Shown here: positions 31,095 to 39,661 of the stretch, in pieces
Layout: each line of letters starts with the position of its first letter
Numbering within the stretch: position 1 is the stretch's first letter
The notes under the pieces: generated by a model
Seen by the model: only the letters and a program-made list of their open reading frames with translations
Database searches by the model: none
What the model was told of the DNA's origin: nothing
NCBI GenBank assembly: GCA_963842305.1
Contig: CAWJFW010000003.1
Coordinates: forward strand, 496,001-560,000
Direction: 5' to 3'
Source of the DNA: JAIBJN01 sp963842305
Lineage (GTDB): Bacteria; Actinomycetota; Thermoleophilia; Gaiellales; Gaiellaceae
Length of the DNA: 64,000 bases
Made by a program: the position numbers and the translations under genes

Positions 31095-32194
31095 GCGGCA
31101 ACGGCAACGGAAACGGCCGCGTCACGGAGATCCTCGACCGCTCGCTCGCGGGCGAGCGTCTCTCCGACGCCGACGCCGCGGTCCTGCTCCGAAGCCGGGA
31201 CCTCGTTCGCATCGGCCGGGTCGCGGACGAGCTCCGCAACCGGAAGGTCGATCCGCGGCAGGTGACCTTCATCATCGACCGCAACGTCAACTACACGAAC
31301 ATCTGCCACACGGACTGCGACTTCTGCGCCTTCTACCGGCGTCCCGGCGACCGCAAGGAGGGCTACCTGCTGCCGAAGCCGGTGATCTTCAAGAAGATCG
31401 AGGAGACGCTCTCCATCGGCGGCACGGCGCTCCTGATGCAGGGTGGCCATCACCCGGACCTCGGGATCGACTACTACGAGGACCTCTTCCGCTCGATCAA
31501 GGAGCGCTACCGCATCCACCTGCACGCGCTCTCGCCGCCCGAGATCCAGCACATCTCCCGCCGCTCGAAGCTCACGATCCCCGAGACATTGACGCGCCTG
31601 CGGGACGCGGGGCTCGACTCGCTCCCTGGGGGCGGGGCCGAGATCCTCGTCGACCGCGTCCGGGACATCATCGCCCCGAAGAAGACAAGGTCCGCCGAGT
31701 GGCTCGGAGTCATGCGAGACGCGCACCATCTGGGCGTCTCCTCGACGGCCACCATGATGTACGGCCACGTCGAGACGCTCGAGGAGCGGGTGGAGCACAT
31801 GGGCAGGATTCGCGCGCTCCAGGACGAGACGGGCGGCTTTCGCGCATTCATCTCGTGGACGTTCCAGCCCGACGGCACGCGCCTCGCCGACAAGGTCCAG
31901 GAGCATCCGACCTCGTTCGACTACCTGCTGACGCAGGCGGTCAGCCGCATCTACCTCGACAACTTCGACCACATCCAGTCGAGCTGGGTCACGCAGGGGA
32001 TGAAGGTCGGCCAGGTGGCCCTGGGGTTCGGGGCGGACGACATGGGCTCGGTGATGATCGAGGAAAACGTCGTCTCGGCCGCCGGTACGACACACCGCGC
32101 GGACACCGAGGACTTCGTGCGCGCGATCAGGGCGCTCGGCAAGGTCCCGGTGCAGCGCGACACGCTCTATCGCGAGGTCAAGGTCTGGGCCTGA
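31091..32194 (+). CDS. mqnC: Cyclic dehypoxanthine futalosine synthase
   Basis: 367 residues, radical SAM, with CHTDCDFCAFYR (about 73-84). It cyclises dehypoxanthine futalosine in the third or fourth step of the futalosine pathway. Signatures: LLMQGGHHPDLGIDYYEDLFRSIKERY, LHALSPPEIQHIS, LPGGGAEILVDRVRDIIAPKK, STATMMYGHVETLEERVEHM, SWVTQGMKVGQVALGFGADDMGS. Last gene of the run from ubiX. The nucleosidase MqnB and the prenyltransferase MqnP are not in this window. Confidence 0.95.
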   Translation: MSGNGNGNGRVTEILDRSLAGERLSDADAAVLLRSRDLVRIGRVADELRNRKVDPRQVTFIIDRNVNYTNICHTDCDFCAFYRRPGDRKEGYLLPKPVIFKKIEETLSIGGTALLMQGGHHPDLGIDYYEDLFRSIKERYRIHLHALSPPEIQHISRRSKLTIPETLTRLRDAGLDSLPGGGAEILVDRVRDIIAPKKTRSAEWLGVMRDAHHLGVSSTATMMYGHVETLEERVEHMGRIRALQDETGGFRAFISWTFQPDGTRLADKVQEHPTSFDYLLTQAVSRIYLDNFDHIQSSWVTQGMKVGQVALGFGADDMGSVMIEENVVSAAGTTHRADTEDFVRAIRALGKVPVQRDTLYREVKVWA

Positions 32195-32244
32195 CCGCCG
32201 CGGCGCTTGTCGACCGCCGCTCAATGTGATTTCGTGTTTCGCGG

Positions 32245-34053
32245 GTGCTGAAGAGGGGTCTTCCGTGCGCCGCGCTCGTGGCCGTCCTCGTGTTCCCGGC
32301 GGGAGCCGGCGCGAAAGAGACGCTCCTGCCGGGGGTCACCCACTCGCGTGAGCGCATCTTCAACGCGGGCAGGCCGGTGATCCTGCATGTCGTCCGGACG
32401 CCGCCTCCGAGCGACCTCTACCGGCTGCTTCCGGTTCGGGCGAGGGGTGGCGAAGTCCGCCGTCAGACCGTGCCCACGATGCAGCGGCGGCTCTCGCCCC
32501 GGGCGACGACGGTCGGCGTCAACGGCGACTTCTTCAACCTGGCGACCGGTGATCCCTCCGGCGTACTTCTGCAGGGAGGGGTGCTCTCGTCCCAGCCGAG
32601 TCGCTGGCGGTCGGGGCTGGCGGTCGGCCCGGACAGCCGGCTGATCTCGGACCTCTTCAGCTTCGAGGCGACGTGGCACGTGGGCACGGACAATCCGCGC
32701 GGTATCGCGGTCATGAACCAGCCCGTCGAGCAGGTCTCGCGCGTCGGGCTCTTCACGCGGGCCTGGGGGACGGTTACCCCGCGTGCGCGCGGTGCGGTCG
32801 AGCTCGTGCTGGCGGGCTTTCCGAGGGCGAGACTCGACGCGGACCTCACCGGCACGGTGGTGGCGGTGGAGCGAAACGGCAGGACGCCCATACCGGCGGG
32901 CGGCGCGGTCCTCCAGGCTCGGGGGGACAGGCGCCCGGTGCTTCTGGACAAGGGCCCCGTCGGAACCGCGATGACCGTACGGCTGGACGTGCCGGAGCTC
33001 CCGGGAGGGACGCTCGAGGCCATCGGCGGCGGCCCCACGCTCGTCCGGGACGGCAGGATCGTGCGGCAGTCGGGCCAGGGATTCTCGACGCAGACCTACG
33101 CACAGCGCCATCCCCGGACCGCGGTCGGCCAGCTCGCGAACGGCAGGCTCCTGTTCGTCGTCGCCGACGGCCGGAGCGGCCGGAGCTACGGCCTGACCAC
33201 CCGCGCGCTGGCCCAGGTCATGCTCGACCGGGGCGCCGTCACCGCGATGGCCCTCGACGGCGGAGGCTCGTCGACCCTTGCCTTCGACGGCCGTGTCCTC
33301 AACACGCCCTCCGACGGCGCGCCGCGCGCGGTCGCGGACGGCCTGTTCCTCCACTACTACGGGGTCTACGCGAGGCCGCTCACCGGCAGCATCCTCTCCC
33401 CGAACGGCGACGGAGTCTCGGACCGTAAGCGGCTGACGGCCAAGCTCGTGCGACGTTCCGACGTGACGCTCCGGCTACGCCGGCCGGACGGCTCCGTTGC
33501 CTGGAGCCGTCAGGACGTCGTCGGGCGCGGCCTGATCGGCCACGTCGTCTCCAACCCGGGCATGGCCGAGGGGCGCTGGCGGTGGGAGGTGGAGGCCACC
33601 GACATGACGGCCGGGCACGAGACCGAGATGCAGCGCGTCTTCCGCGTCAACAAGACGCTCGGCTACCTTCGCCTCTCGAAGCCGCTGATGCGGGTCCGGC
33701 CGCACCACGGCGGCCGCCTCGGGATATCCGTGAACCTCACCCGGAGCGCGGCCCTGAACGTTGTCGTGCTCGGGCCGGATGGCCGCATTCGGCGCGTGCT
33801 CTTCCACGGCCGGCGCGGCCCGGACCGGCAGGTCTGGCACTGGAACGGTCGGACCGGTGCGGGCCCGGTCGTCCAAGCCGGGACCTTCACGATCCGTGTA
33901 ACGGCGCGCAACGAGCTCGGCTCCGTGGCGCTGCGGCGCGCGGTACGCGTCCTCAGGACAGGCGCCGGAGTAGAGTCTCTCCGGTGCACGCGATCACCGA
34001 GGCCGTCACCGACGCCATCGGGGACTACGGCCTCTACGCCGTGTTCCTGCTGA
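32245..34053 (+). CDS. Secreted phosphodiester glycosidase (NAGPA-domain) protein
   Basis: 602 residues. A signal peptide (LPCAALVAVLVFPAGAGA) precedes a NAGPA-type domain: TVGVNGDFFNLATGDPSGVLLQGG (about 88-111), EAIGGGPTLVRDGRIV, HPRTAVGQLANGRLLFVVADGR, and ALDGGGSSTLAFDGRVLN (about 335-352). Family members remove GlcNAc from a phosphodiester-linked sugar or cleave similar envelope linkages. The C-terminal part (about 375-580) looks like FlgD/Ig-type repeats (SPNGDGVSDRKRLTAKLVR). The frame runs 70 bp into the DedA gene; an in-frame end at TAG 33971 after one base shift would be neater, so a C-terminal sequence error is possible. Confidence 0.75.
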   Translation: MLKRGLPCAALVAVLVFPAGAGAKETLLPGVTHSRERIFNAGRPVILHVVRTPPPSDLYRLLPVRARGGEVRRQTVPTMQRRLSPRATTVGVNGDFFNLATGDPSGVLLQGGVLSSQPSRWRSGLAVGPDSRLISDLFSFEATWHVGTDNPRGIAVMNQPVEQVSRVGLFTRAWGTVTPRARGAVELVLAGFPRARLDADLTGTVVAVERNGRTPIPAGGAVLQARGDRRPVLLDKGPVGTAMTVRLDVPELPGGTLEAIGGGPTLVRDGRIVRQSGQGFSTQTYAQRHPRTAVGQLANGRLLFVVADGRSGRSYGLTTRALAQVMLDRGAVTAMALDGGGSSTLAFDGRVLNTPSDGAPRAVADGLFLHYYGVYARPLTGSILSPNGDGVSDRKRLTAKLVRRSDVTLRLRRPDGSVAWSRQDVVGRGLIGHVVSNPGMAEGRWRWEVEATDMTAGHETEMQRVFRVNKTLGYLRLSKPLMRVRPHHGGRLGISVNLTRSAALNVVVLGPDGRIRRVLFHGRRGPDRQVWHWNGRTGAGPVVQAGTFTIRVTARNELGSVALRRAVRVLRTGAGVESLRCTRSPRPSPTPSGTTASTPCSC

Positions 34054-34673
34054 TGTTCCTCGACGCTCTTCTGCCCGCGGCGAGCGAGCTCGTCATGGTC
34101 TACGGCGGGGCGGTCGCGGCGGGGGCGTTCGCGGGGTCCGACATCACGATCTTCGGGAACGTGATCGAATCCACCGGCTGGGCCTACGTGACCGTCTCGC
34201 TAGCCGCGACCGTCGGCTACACGCTCGGCTCGGTGGCCGGGTGGGCCATCGGCTTCTACGGCGGCAGGCCCTATCTCGAGCGGCACGGACGTTGGCTCCA
34301 TGTCACGCCCGAGAAGCTCGACCGGGCGGATGCGTGGTTCGACCGCTACGGCGATGCCACGGTCTTCTTCACGCGGATGCTCCCGGTCGTCCGCTCGTTC
34401 GTGTCCATTCCCGCCGGCATCGGCGAGATGCCGCTCCTCCGCTACACCGTGCTCACGTTCCTCGGGACGCTCCCCTGGTGCTTCGGCCTGGCAGCGGTGG
34501 GCGTGGCACTCGGCAGCCAGTGGGAGGAGTTCCACGACAGCTTCCGCTACGCGGACTATGTAATCGTGGCGCTCCTTGTCGCCGGCGTCGCCGCGCTCGT
34601 CTACCGAACGTACCGCCGGCGCACGCGGAAACGGGCCGTCGAGGAGGAATCCGCCGAGTGGACCGGTCGCTAG
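33984..34673 (+). CDS. DedA-family (SNARE-associated fold) membrane protein
   Basis: 229 residues from GTG 33984. DedA proteins are inner-membrane transporters, in some cases lipid flippases for polyprenyl phosphate or phosphatidylethanolamine. Motifs: LLMFLDALLPAASELVMVYGG with the acidic residue in the first re-entrant helix, then GYTLGSVAGWAIGFYGGRP, and the classical FFTRMLPVVRSFVSIPAGIGEMPLLRY (about 128-154). Four to five membrane segments and a basic tail. A polyprenyl-phosphate role would suit the nearby glycan genes. Confidence 0.88.
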   Translation: MHAITEAVTDAIGDYGLYAVFLLMFLDALLPAASELVMVYGGAVAAGAFAGSDITIFGNVIESTGWAYVTVSLAATVGYTLGSVAGWAIGFYGGRPYLERHGRWLHVTPEKLDRADAWFDRYGDATVFFTRMLPVVRSFVSIPAGIGEMPLLRYTVLTFLGTLPWCFGLAAVGVALGSQWEEFHDSFRYADYVIVALLVAGVAALVYRTYRRRTRKRAVEEESAEWTGR

Positions 34674-34676
34674 AAT
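34671..34676 (+). promoter_or_regulatory. -10 box upstream of the sugar aminotransferase
   Basis: TAGAAT (5 of 6 matches) overlaps the DedA stop. It is followed by an 11-residue reading frame (GTG 34685 to TAG 34720) before the aminotransferase ATG at 34734. Confidence 0.4.
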
Positions 34677-34733
34677 CGCCTGGCGTGCACGCCGCTCGCA
34701 GACCCGGTCCATTCCTCTAGAGCGAGCGCCGCG

Positions 34734-35837
34734 ATGGGAATCCCCCACGTCGACGTCAAGGCTCAGTACGCGCCCCTCCTCGAGGAGCTGAAGGAGCGCC
34801 TCGCAGGCGTGCTCGACTCGGGGCAGTTCATCCTCGGGCCCGAAGTGCAGGCGTTCGAGGAGGAGTCCGCCGGCTTTCTCGGCTCCGAAGAAGCGGTCGG
34901 AGTCGCGAACGGCACGGATGCGCTCCTCCTCGTTCTCGAGGCGCTCGGGATCGGGCCCGGCGACGAGGTGGTGTGCCCGGCGTTCACCTTCTACGCGACG
35001 GCGGAGGCGATCTCCCGCGCCGGGGCGACGCCGGTCTTCTGCGACATCGACCCCGAGACGCTGAACCTCGACCCGGCGGACGCCGCGGAGCGCGTCACCG
35101 ACCGGACGAAGGCGATCGTCGCCGTTCACCTCTTCGGCCGGCCGGCGCCGCTCGACGCGCTGCCCGACGGAGTGCCGGTCGTCGAAGACGCCGCGCAGGC
35201 CTTCGGCGCGACCCTCGGGGGAGCGCGTGTCGGCACGCTCGGCGCTGCGGGCACGTTCAGCTTCTTTCCGACCAAGAACCTCTTCGGCCTCGGGGACGGC
35301 GGTCTCGTCGTCTCGAACGACCGCGATCTGGCCGCGCGCGTGCGCCTCCTCCGCTTTCACGGCTCGAGCGACAAGGAACACTTCGAAGCCGTCGGTCTCA
35401 ACTCGCGTCTCGACGAGATCCAGGCGGCGGCGCTGCGCCTCTTCCTCGGACACGTCGACGGCTGGAACACGGTCCGCCGTGAGGCGGCGGCGCGCTACGC
35501 GGAGCTCGGGCTGGGCGAGGTCTGCACCCTGCCGGTCGACGAGCCGGGCCACGTCTACCACATGTACGTCGTGCGCTCGACAGCGAGGGATCGGCTCGCG
35601 GAGGGCTTGCGGGCGGCCGGGATCGGCTGCGCCACGTACTACACGACCCCGCTTCACCTGCAACCGGTCTACCGGGCTCTCGCCTACGAGCCAGGTAGCC
35701 TCCCCGAGACAGAACGCGCCGCGCGGGAGACGATCGCGCTCCCACTTTGGGCTGGGATCTCGGCGGCGCAGCAGGAGGAAGTCGTGGCCACCATCAGAAC
35801 GCAGATCGAGACTGGAGCGGCGCGTGAGGTTGCCTAG
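34734..35837 (+). CDS. DegT/DnrJ/EryC1-family sugar aminotransferase
   Basis: 367 residues, PLP fold type I. Start MGIPHVDVKAQYAPLLEEL. NGTDALLLVLEALGIGPGDEVVCPAFTFYATAEAI (about 61-95), VEDAAQAFGATLGG (about 147-160), the Schiff-base lysine in FSFFPTKNLFGLGDGG (about 176-191), and the sugar-binding LNSRLDEIQAAALRLFL. The family transaminates a keto-sugar nucleotide, making amino sugars for surface polysaccharides. It overlaps by 14 bp a FlaA1-type dehydratase, which commonly makes the keto substrate. Confidence 0.9.
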   Translation: MGIPHVDVKAQYAPLLEELKERLAGVLDSGQFILGPEVQAFEEESAGFLGSEEAVGVANGTDALLLVLEALGIGPGDEVVCPAFTFYATAEAISRAGATPVFCDIDPETLNLDPADAAERVTDRTKAIVAVHLFGRPAPLDALPDGVPVVEDAAQAFGATLGGARVGTLGAAGTFSFFPTKNLFGLGDGGLVVSNDRDLAARVRLLRFHGSSDKEHFEAVGLNSRLDEIQAAALRLFLGHVDGWNTVRREAAARYAELGLGEVCTLPVDEPGHVYHMYVVRSTARDRLAEGLRAAGIGCATYYTTPLHLQPVYRALAYEPGSLPETERAARETIALPLWAGISAAQQEEVVATIRTQIETGAAREVA

Positions 35838-37731
35838 CCGCCATCGAATCTGGCAGATGGCCGCAGATGCCGGCCTGCTTGCGCTTGCCTGGTATCTCGC
35901 CTTCCAGGTCCGGTTCGACGAGGGAGTGCCGTTGCGCTACGACGACTTCCTGACGCCCGAGGTCTTCGTCGTGGTCGTCGGCTTCCAGCTCGGTGTCTTC
36001 GTCCTCTTCGGCCTCTACCAGCACTGGTGGCGCTACGTGTCCATCCGAGACATGTGGCGGTCGATCCTCGCCGTGACCGCCGGCGCGCTCGGAACGCTCG
36101 CCGTCATCTACCTGTGGCGACCCGCGCAGGATCTGAGCGTCCCGCGAGGGGTGATCGCAATCGACTGGCTCTTCGCCCTCGCGTTCATCACGGGGGCGCG
36201 GCTCCTCGCGCGGACGGTGATCGAGCGGCCCGGGCGGGGACGTTTCGTGGCACGCGGCAAGGAGGCGCTCATCGTCGGCGCCGGCGACGCGGGCCAGCTG
36301 ATCATTCGCGAGATGCTGAAGACGCCGCGCCTCGGCTACACCCCGATCGGACTCGTCGACGACGACTCTCGCAAGCGCAACATGCGCCTCCACGGGGTGC
36401 GCGTGCTGGGGGCCACCGACCAGCTGCCGCGCCTCCTCGTCGAGAACCGCCCCGACGAGGTCATCATCGCCATCCCGTCGGGAGCGGGCGCCGTCCGCCA
36501 GAACGTCGTCAATGCCTGCCGCGACGCCGGCGTGCCCGTCAAGACCCTGCCCGGCGTCCACGAGCTGATCACCGGCGAACTCAATCTGTCGCGCCAGCTC
36601 CGCGAGGTCCAGGTGGAGGACGTCCTCGGCCGCGAGGCAGTCGAGCTCGACATACCGTCGATCGCTTCGTACATCTCGGGAGCGACCGTCCTCGTGACCG
36701 GTGCGGGCGGCTCCATCGGCTCCGAGCTTTGCCGCCAGGTCGCGGCGCTCGGAGCCGAGCAGATCGTGCTCGTGGACCACTCCGAGAACGCGCTCGTCCA
36801 GATCGACCACGAGCTCCAGCACGAGCGCGGGTACCTCTCGACGGTGCCGGCGCTCGCGGACGTGAAGGAGGCGGCGAAGATCCGCCGGCTCTTCGAGAGC
36901 CATCGACCGGCGGTCGTCTTCCACGCCGCCGCGTACAAGCACGTCCCCCTCATGGAGGCCAACCCGCTCGAATCGGTGCGAAACAACGTGCTCGGGACGC
37001 AGGTGCTCGCCGAGCTCGCCGCGGAGCACGGCACGAAGCGCTTCGTCCTCGTCTCCACGGACAAGGCGGTGCGGCCGAAGAACGTCCTCGGCCAGACGAA
37101 GGCGATCTGCGAGTGGATCGTCTCGGCCGCAGCCGCCCGCGACGGGAACGGCACCTCCTTCATCGCCGTGCGCTTCGGGAACGTGCTCGCCTCGTCGGGA
37201 AGCGTGATCCCGCTCTTTCGCCGCCAGATCGCGCTCGGCGGGCCCGTCACCGTGACCCATCCGGAGATGCAGCGCTATTTCATGACGATCCCGGAGGCCG
37301 TCCAGCTCGTCGTCCAGGCGGGTGCGCTCGGGACGAGCGGGGACGTGTTCGTGCTCGACATGGGCGAGCCGGTGAAGATCATCGACCTCGCGCACAACAT
37401 GATCCGCCTCTCCGGCAAGGAGCCGGATCGTGACATTCCGGTCGAGTTCATCGGTGCGAGACCTGGCGAGAAGCTGAAGGAGGAGCTCTGGGGGGACGGC
37501 GAGACCTCCACGGCCACCTCGCACCCGAAGATCCTGCGCGCCGCGTCGCCGCCCATCGACCCGGCATGGCTGGACGAGGAAGTGGCCGAGCTCGAGCGCC
37601 TCGTCGAGGCAGGCGAGACCGTGCAGGTCGTCGCCCGCCTCGGAGAGATAGTGGGAGCGCCGCGGCGGGCCCGGCCAGCCTGCGGGCGGAGCCGAGGCAC
37701 CGCCGCCGCCGTTACGCCCACCGGCTCCTGA
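35824..37731 (+). CDS. FlaA1/CapD-type nucleotide-sugar epimerase/dehydratase
   Basis: 635 residues from GTG 35824. The N-terminus has four membrane segments (DAGLLALAWYLAFQVRF, FVVVVGFQLGVFVLFGLY, ILAVTAGALGTLAVIYLW, WLFALAFITGARLLA), then a CoA-binding-like Rossmann domain (ALIVGAGDAGQLII) and a C-terminal short-chain dehydrogenase domain: VLVTGAGGSIGSELCRQ (about 290-306), FHAAAYKHVPLMEANP, VLVSTDKAVRPKNVLGQTKA. The catalytic pair has Met/Lys replacements usual in this group. Members typically act on UDP-GlcNAc as 4,6-dehydratases. With the aminotransferase it would make a UDP-amino sugar. Confidence 0.9.
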   Translation: MRLPSRHRIWQMAADAGLLALAWYLAFQVRFDEGVPLRYDDFLTPEVFVVVVGFQLGVFVLFGLYQHWWRYVSIRDMWRSILAVTAGALGTLAVIYLWRPAQDLSVPRGVIAIDWLFALAFITGARLLARTVIERPGRGRFVARGKEALIVGAGDAGQLIIREMLKTPRLGYTPIGLVDDDSRKRNMRLHGVRVLGATDQLPRLLVENRPDEVIIAIPSGAGAVRQNVVNACRDAGVPVKTLPGVHELITGELNLSRQLREVQVEDVLGREAVELDIPSIASYISGATVLVTGAGGSIGSELCRQVAALGAEQIVLVDHSENALVQIDHELQHERGYLSTVPALADVKEAAKIRRLFESHRPAVVFHAAAYKHVPLMEANPLESVRNNVLGTQVLAELAAEHGTKRFVLVSTDKAVRPKNVLGQTKAICEWIVSAAAARDGNGTSFIAVRFGNVLASSGSVIPLFRRQIALGGPVTVTHPEMQRYFMTIPEAVQLVVQAGALGTSGDVFVLDMGEPVKIIDLAHNMIRLSGKEPDRDIPVEFIGARPGEKLKEELWGDGETSTATSHPKILRAASPPIDPAWLDEEVAELERLVEAGETVQVVARLGEIVGAPRRARPACGRSRGTAAAVTPTGS

Positions 37732-37764
37732 TCCCGAGCCTGACGGGCTCGAGTTTCTTCACTG

Positions 37765-37785
37765 TATAAGGTGTCCTTATGGACA
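37765..37785 (+). promoter_or_regulatory. Promoter and palindromic site over the lysR start codon
   Basis: TATAAG (37765-37770) ends 8 nt before the ATG at 37779; CTGACG (37740-37745) lies 19 nt upstream as a weak -35. Two overlapping inverted repeats cover the start: ATAAGG-TGT-CCTTAT (37766-37780) and TGTCC-TTAT-GGACA (37772-37785). Autorepression by the encoded LysR protein is likely. Confidence 0.5.
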
Positions 37786-38676
37786 CGCGACAGCTTGCGA
37801 CCTTCTGCGCGGTCGTGGAGCGCGAGAGCTTCTCCCAGGCCGCCGAGCGGCTCGGGGTGACGCAGCCGGCCGTCAGCCTGCAGGTGCGGGCTCTCGAGGA
37901 GCGGGTCGGGCAGCAGCTGCTCGACCGCTCGGGACGGCGTGTCGAGCCCACCGAGGCGGGGCGCCGCCTGTACCGGAGCGCACAGCGGATCCTCCAGCTC
38001 GAGGAGCAGCTGCTGGAGGATGTTGCCGCGCTGGACGACGGCAGCCTCAGCGGCACTCTTGCCCTCGGCGCGTCGACGGGCCCGGGCGCCCACCTCGTGC
38101 CGCTGCTCCTATGCGAGTTCCAGCGGGACCATCCGGAGCTCCGCGTCGCGCTCTCCATCTGGGACACGCAGGCGGTGATCGAGCGCGTCGCCGACCGCCG
38201 GGTCGAGCTGGGCATCGTCGGCGCCTCGAGGCGAAACCGCTCGCTCGTCTTCGAGCCGCTCGCGCGCGACGAGATCGTTCTCGCGGTGCCGTCCGACCAC
38301 CCCGCTGCCGGAAAGGAGCTCTCCGTCGGCGACCTGCGCGGGGAGACGCGTCGTCGTGATGCAGGAAGGCGCCGGTGTGCGGCAGGTGGTCGAGGAGGAG
38401 CTGCGCCGCGCCGGGCTTCGCCTGCGCGATCTCGAATCGCAGCTGGAGCTCGGGCTGCAGGAGTCCGTGAAGAGCGCGGTCGCGGCCGGCTACGGCGTCA
38501 CGTTCATCTCGCGCACGGCGATCGAGGGCGAGCTCGCCGCAGGCACGCTCGCATCGGCCCGGGTCGCGGGCCTCGAGCCGTCGCGGCAGCTGTACGTGGT
38601 CAGTGCGAGGGGAAGGGCTCCCACGCGCGCCGCGAACGCCTTCCTCGAGTTCGCCCGCGCTCAGGTCGGCACGTGA
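37779..38676 (+). CDS. LysR-family regulator, apparent +1 frameshift
   Basis: The ATG at 37779 gives a complete LysR helix-turn-helix (RQLATFCAVVERESFSQAAERLGVTQPAVSLQVRALEERVGQQLLDR) and most of the first effector subdomain, through LAVPSDHPAAGKELSVGDLRGE. The remainder, RVVVMQEGAGVRQVVEEELRRAGL to the end at 38676, is in the next frame. Removing one base near 38346 gives a normal protein of about 298 residues. The gene overlaps the alcohol dehydrogenase gene (GTGA), an unusual tandem rather than divergent arrangement. The effector is unknown; an aromatic intermediate would fit the neighbour. Confidence 0.82.
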
Positions 38677-39651
38677 TCGTTCGCTGGGGGCTCGAGAGCT
38701 TTCCCGGCGTTCTGGCCGAGCTCGGGATCGAGCGGCCGCTCCTGGTCACGACGAGGCGCTGGGACACGCTCGAGCTGCCGGTCGCTGCACGGTTCTCCGG
38801 CGTGCGCCAGCACGTCCCGCGGGAGACGGTCGAGGAGGCGGTTGCCGACGCGGAGGGCTGCGACGGCCTCGTCGCGTTGGGCGGCGGGAGCGCCATCGAC
38901 ACGGCCAAGGCCGTGAGCGCGGCGACGGCCCGGCCGCTGGTGTCGATCCCGACGACCTACTCGGGCGCCGAGTGGACGGCGGGCTTCGGGGTGCGCGACG
39001 AGGAGCTCGGCCTGAAGATGGGCGGCGGCGGCGCGCTGGTCGAGGGCATCGTCTACGACCCCGCGCTGACGCTGGGGCTGCCGGCGGACGAGTCAGGTGG
39101 AACGGCCCTGAACGCACTCGCCCACTGCGCGGAGGCGCTGTACGTCGCCGGCCGGAACCCGGACTCGGACCGCGAGGCGCTGGCCGGGGCGCGCCTGCTC
39201 GTCGCCGCGCTGCCGCGCGTGCTCGCCGACGGCAGCGACCGCGAAGCCCGCCGAGAGCTGCTCGAAGGCGCCATGCATGCGGGCGCGGCTCTGGCCGGAG
39301 CGGGCCTCGGTCTCGGTCACGCGATGGCGCAGGCCCTCGGCGGCCGGTACGGGATCTCGCACGGCGCCTTGAACGCCGTGTGCCTGCCGCCGGCACTCCG
39401 CTTCAACGAGCCCGCTGCCCCAGCCGCGATCGCGCGATTCGGCGAGGCGGTTGGGAGCCCTGACGACCCTGTGGGAAGGGTCGAGGAGCTGGGCGCGCCT
39501 GGCCGGCTACGAGCGCCTGCGCGACCTCGGCGTCCCCGAGCCGGAGCTGCCGCTCGTTGCCGCCGCCGCCGCCGAACGCGTCGGCGCCAAGGCGAACCCG
39601 CGGCCCGCTTCGCCCGAGGAGATTACGGAGCTCATGCGGAGCGTCTGGTAG
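38673..39651 (+). CDS. Iron-containing alcohol dehydrogenase/maleylacetate reductase-like, apparent +1 frameshift
   Basis: From GTG 38673 the protein shows the NAD-binding half (VALGGGSAIDTAKAVSAATARPLVSIPTTYSGAEWT, about 67-102) and metal-binding His motifs (NALAHCAEALYVAGRNP and GAGLGLGHAMAQALGGRYGISHGALNAVCLP). These match maleylacetate reductases more than simple alcohol dehydrogenases. After GRVEEL the expected end, ARLAGYERLRDLGVPEPEL to PEEITELMRSVW, is in the next frame; removing one G from the GGG at 39491-39493 gives VEELARLAGYE and a protein of about 325 residues. It probably acts in aromatic catabolism under the LysR gene in front. Confidence 0.8.
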
Positions 39652-39661
39652 GAATTCGCCC

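Noticed and set aside
34734..37731. Fusion of the aminotransferase and FlaA1-type protein
   Set aside because: The two frames overlap by 14 bp and have separate starts; an ordinary translational overlap.
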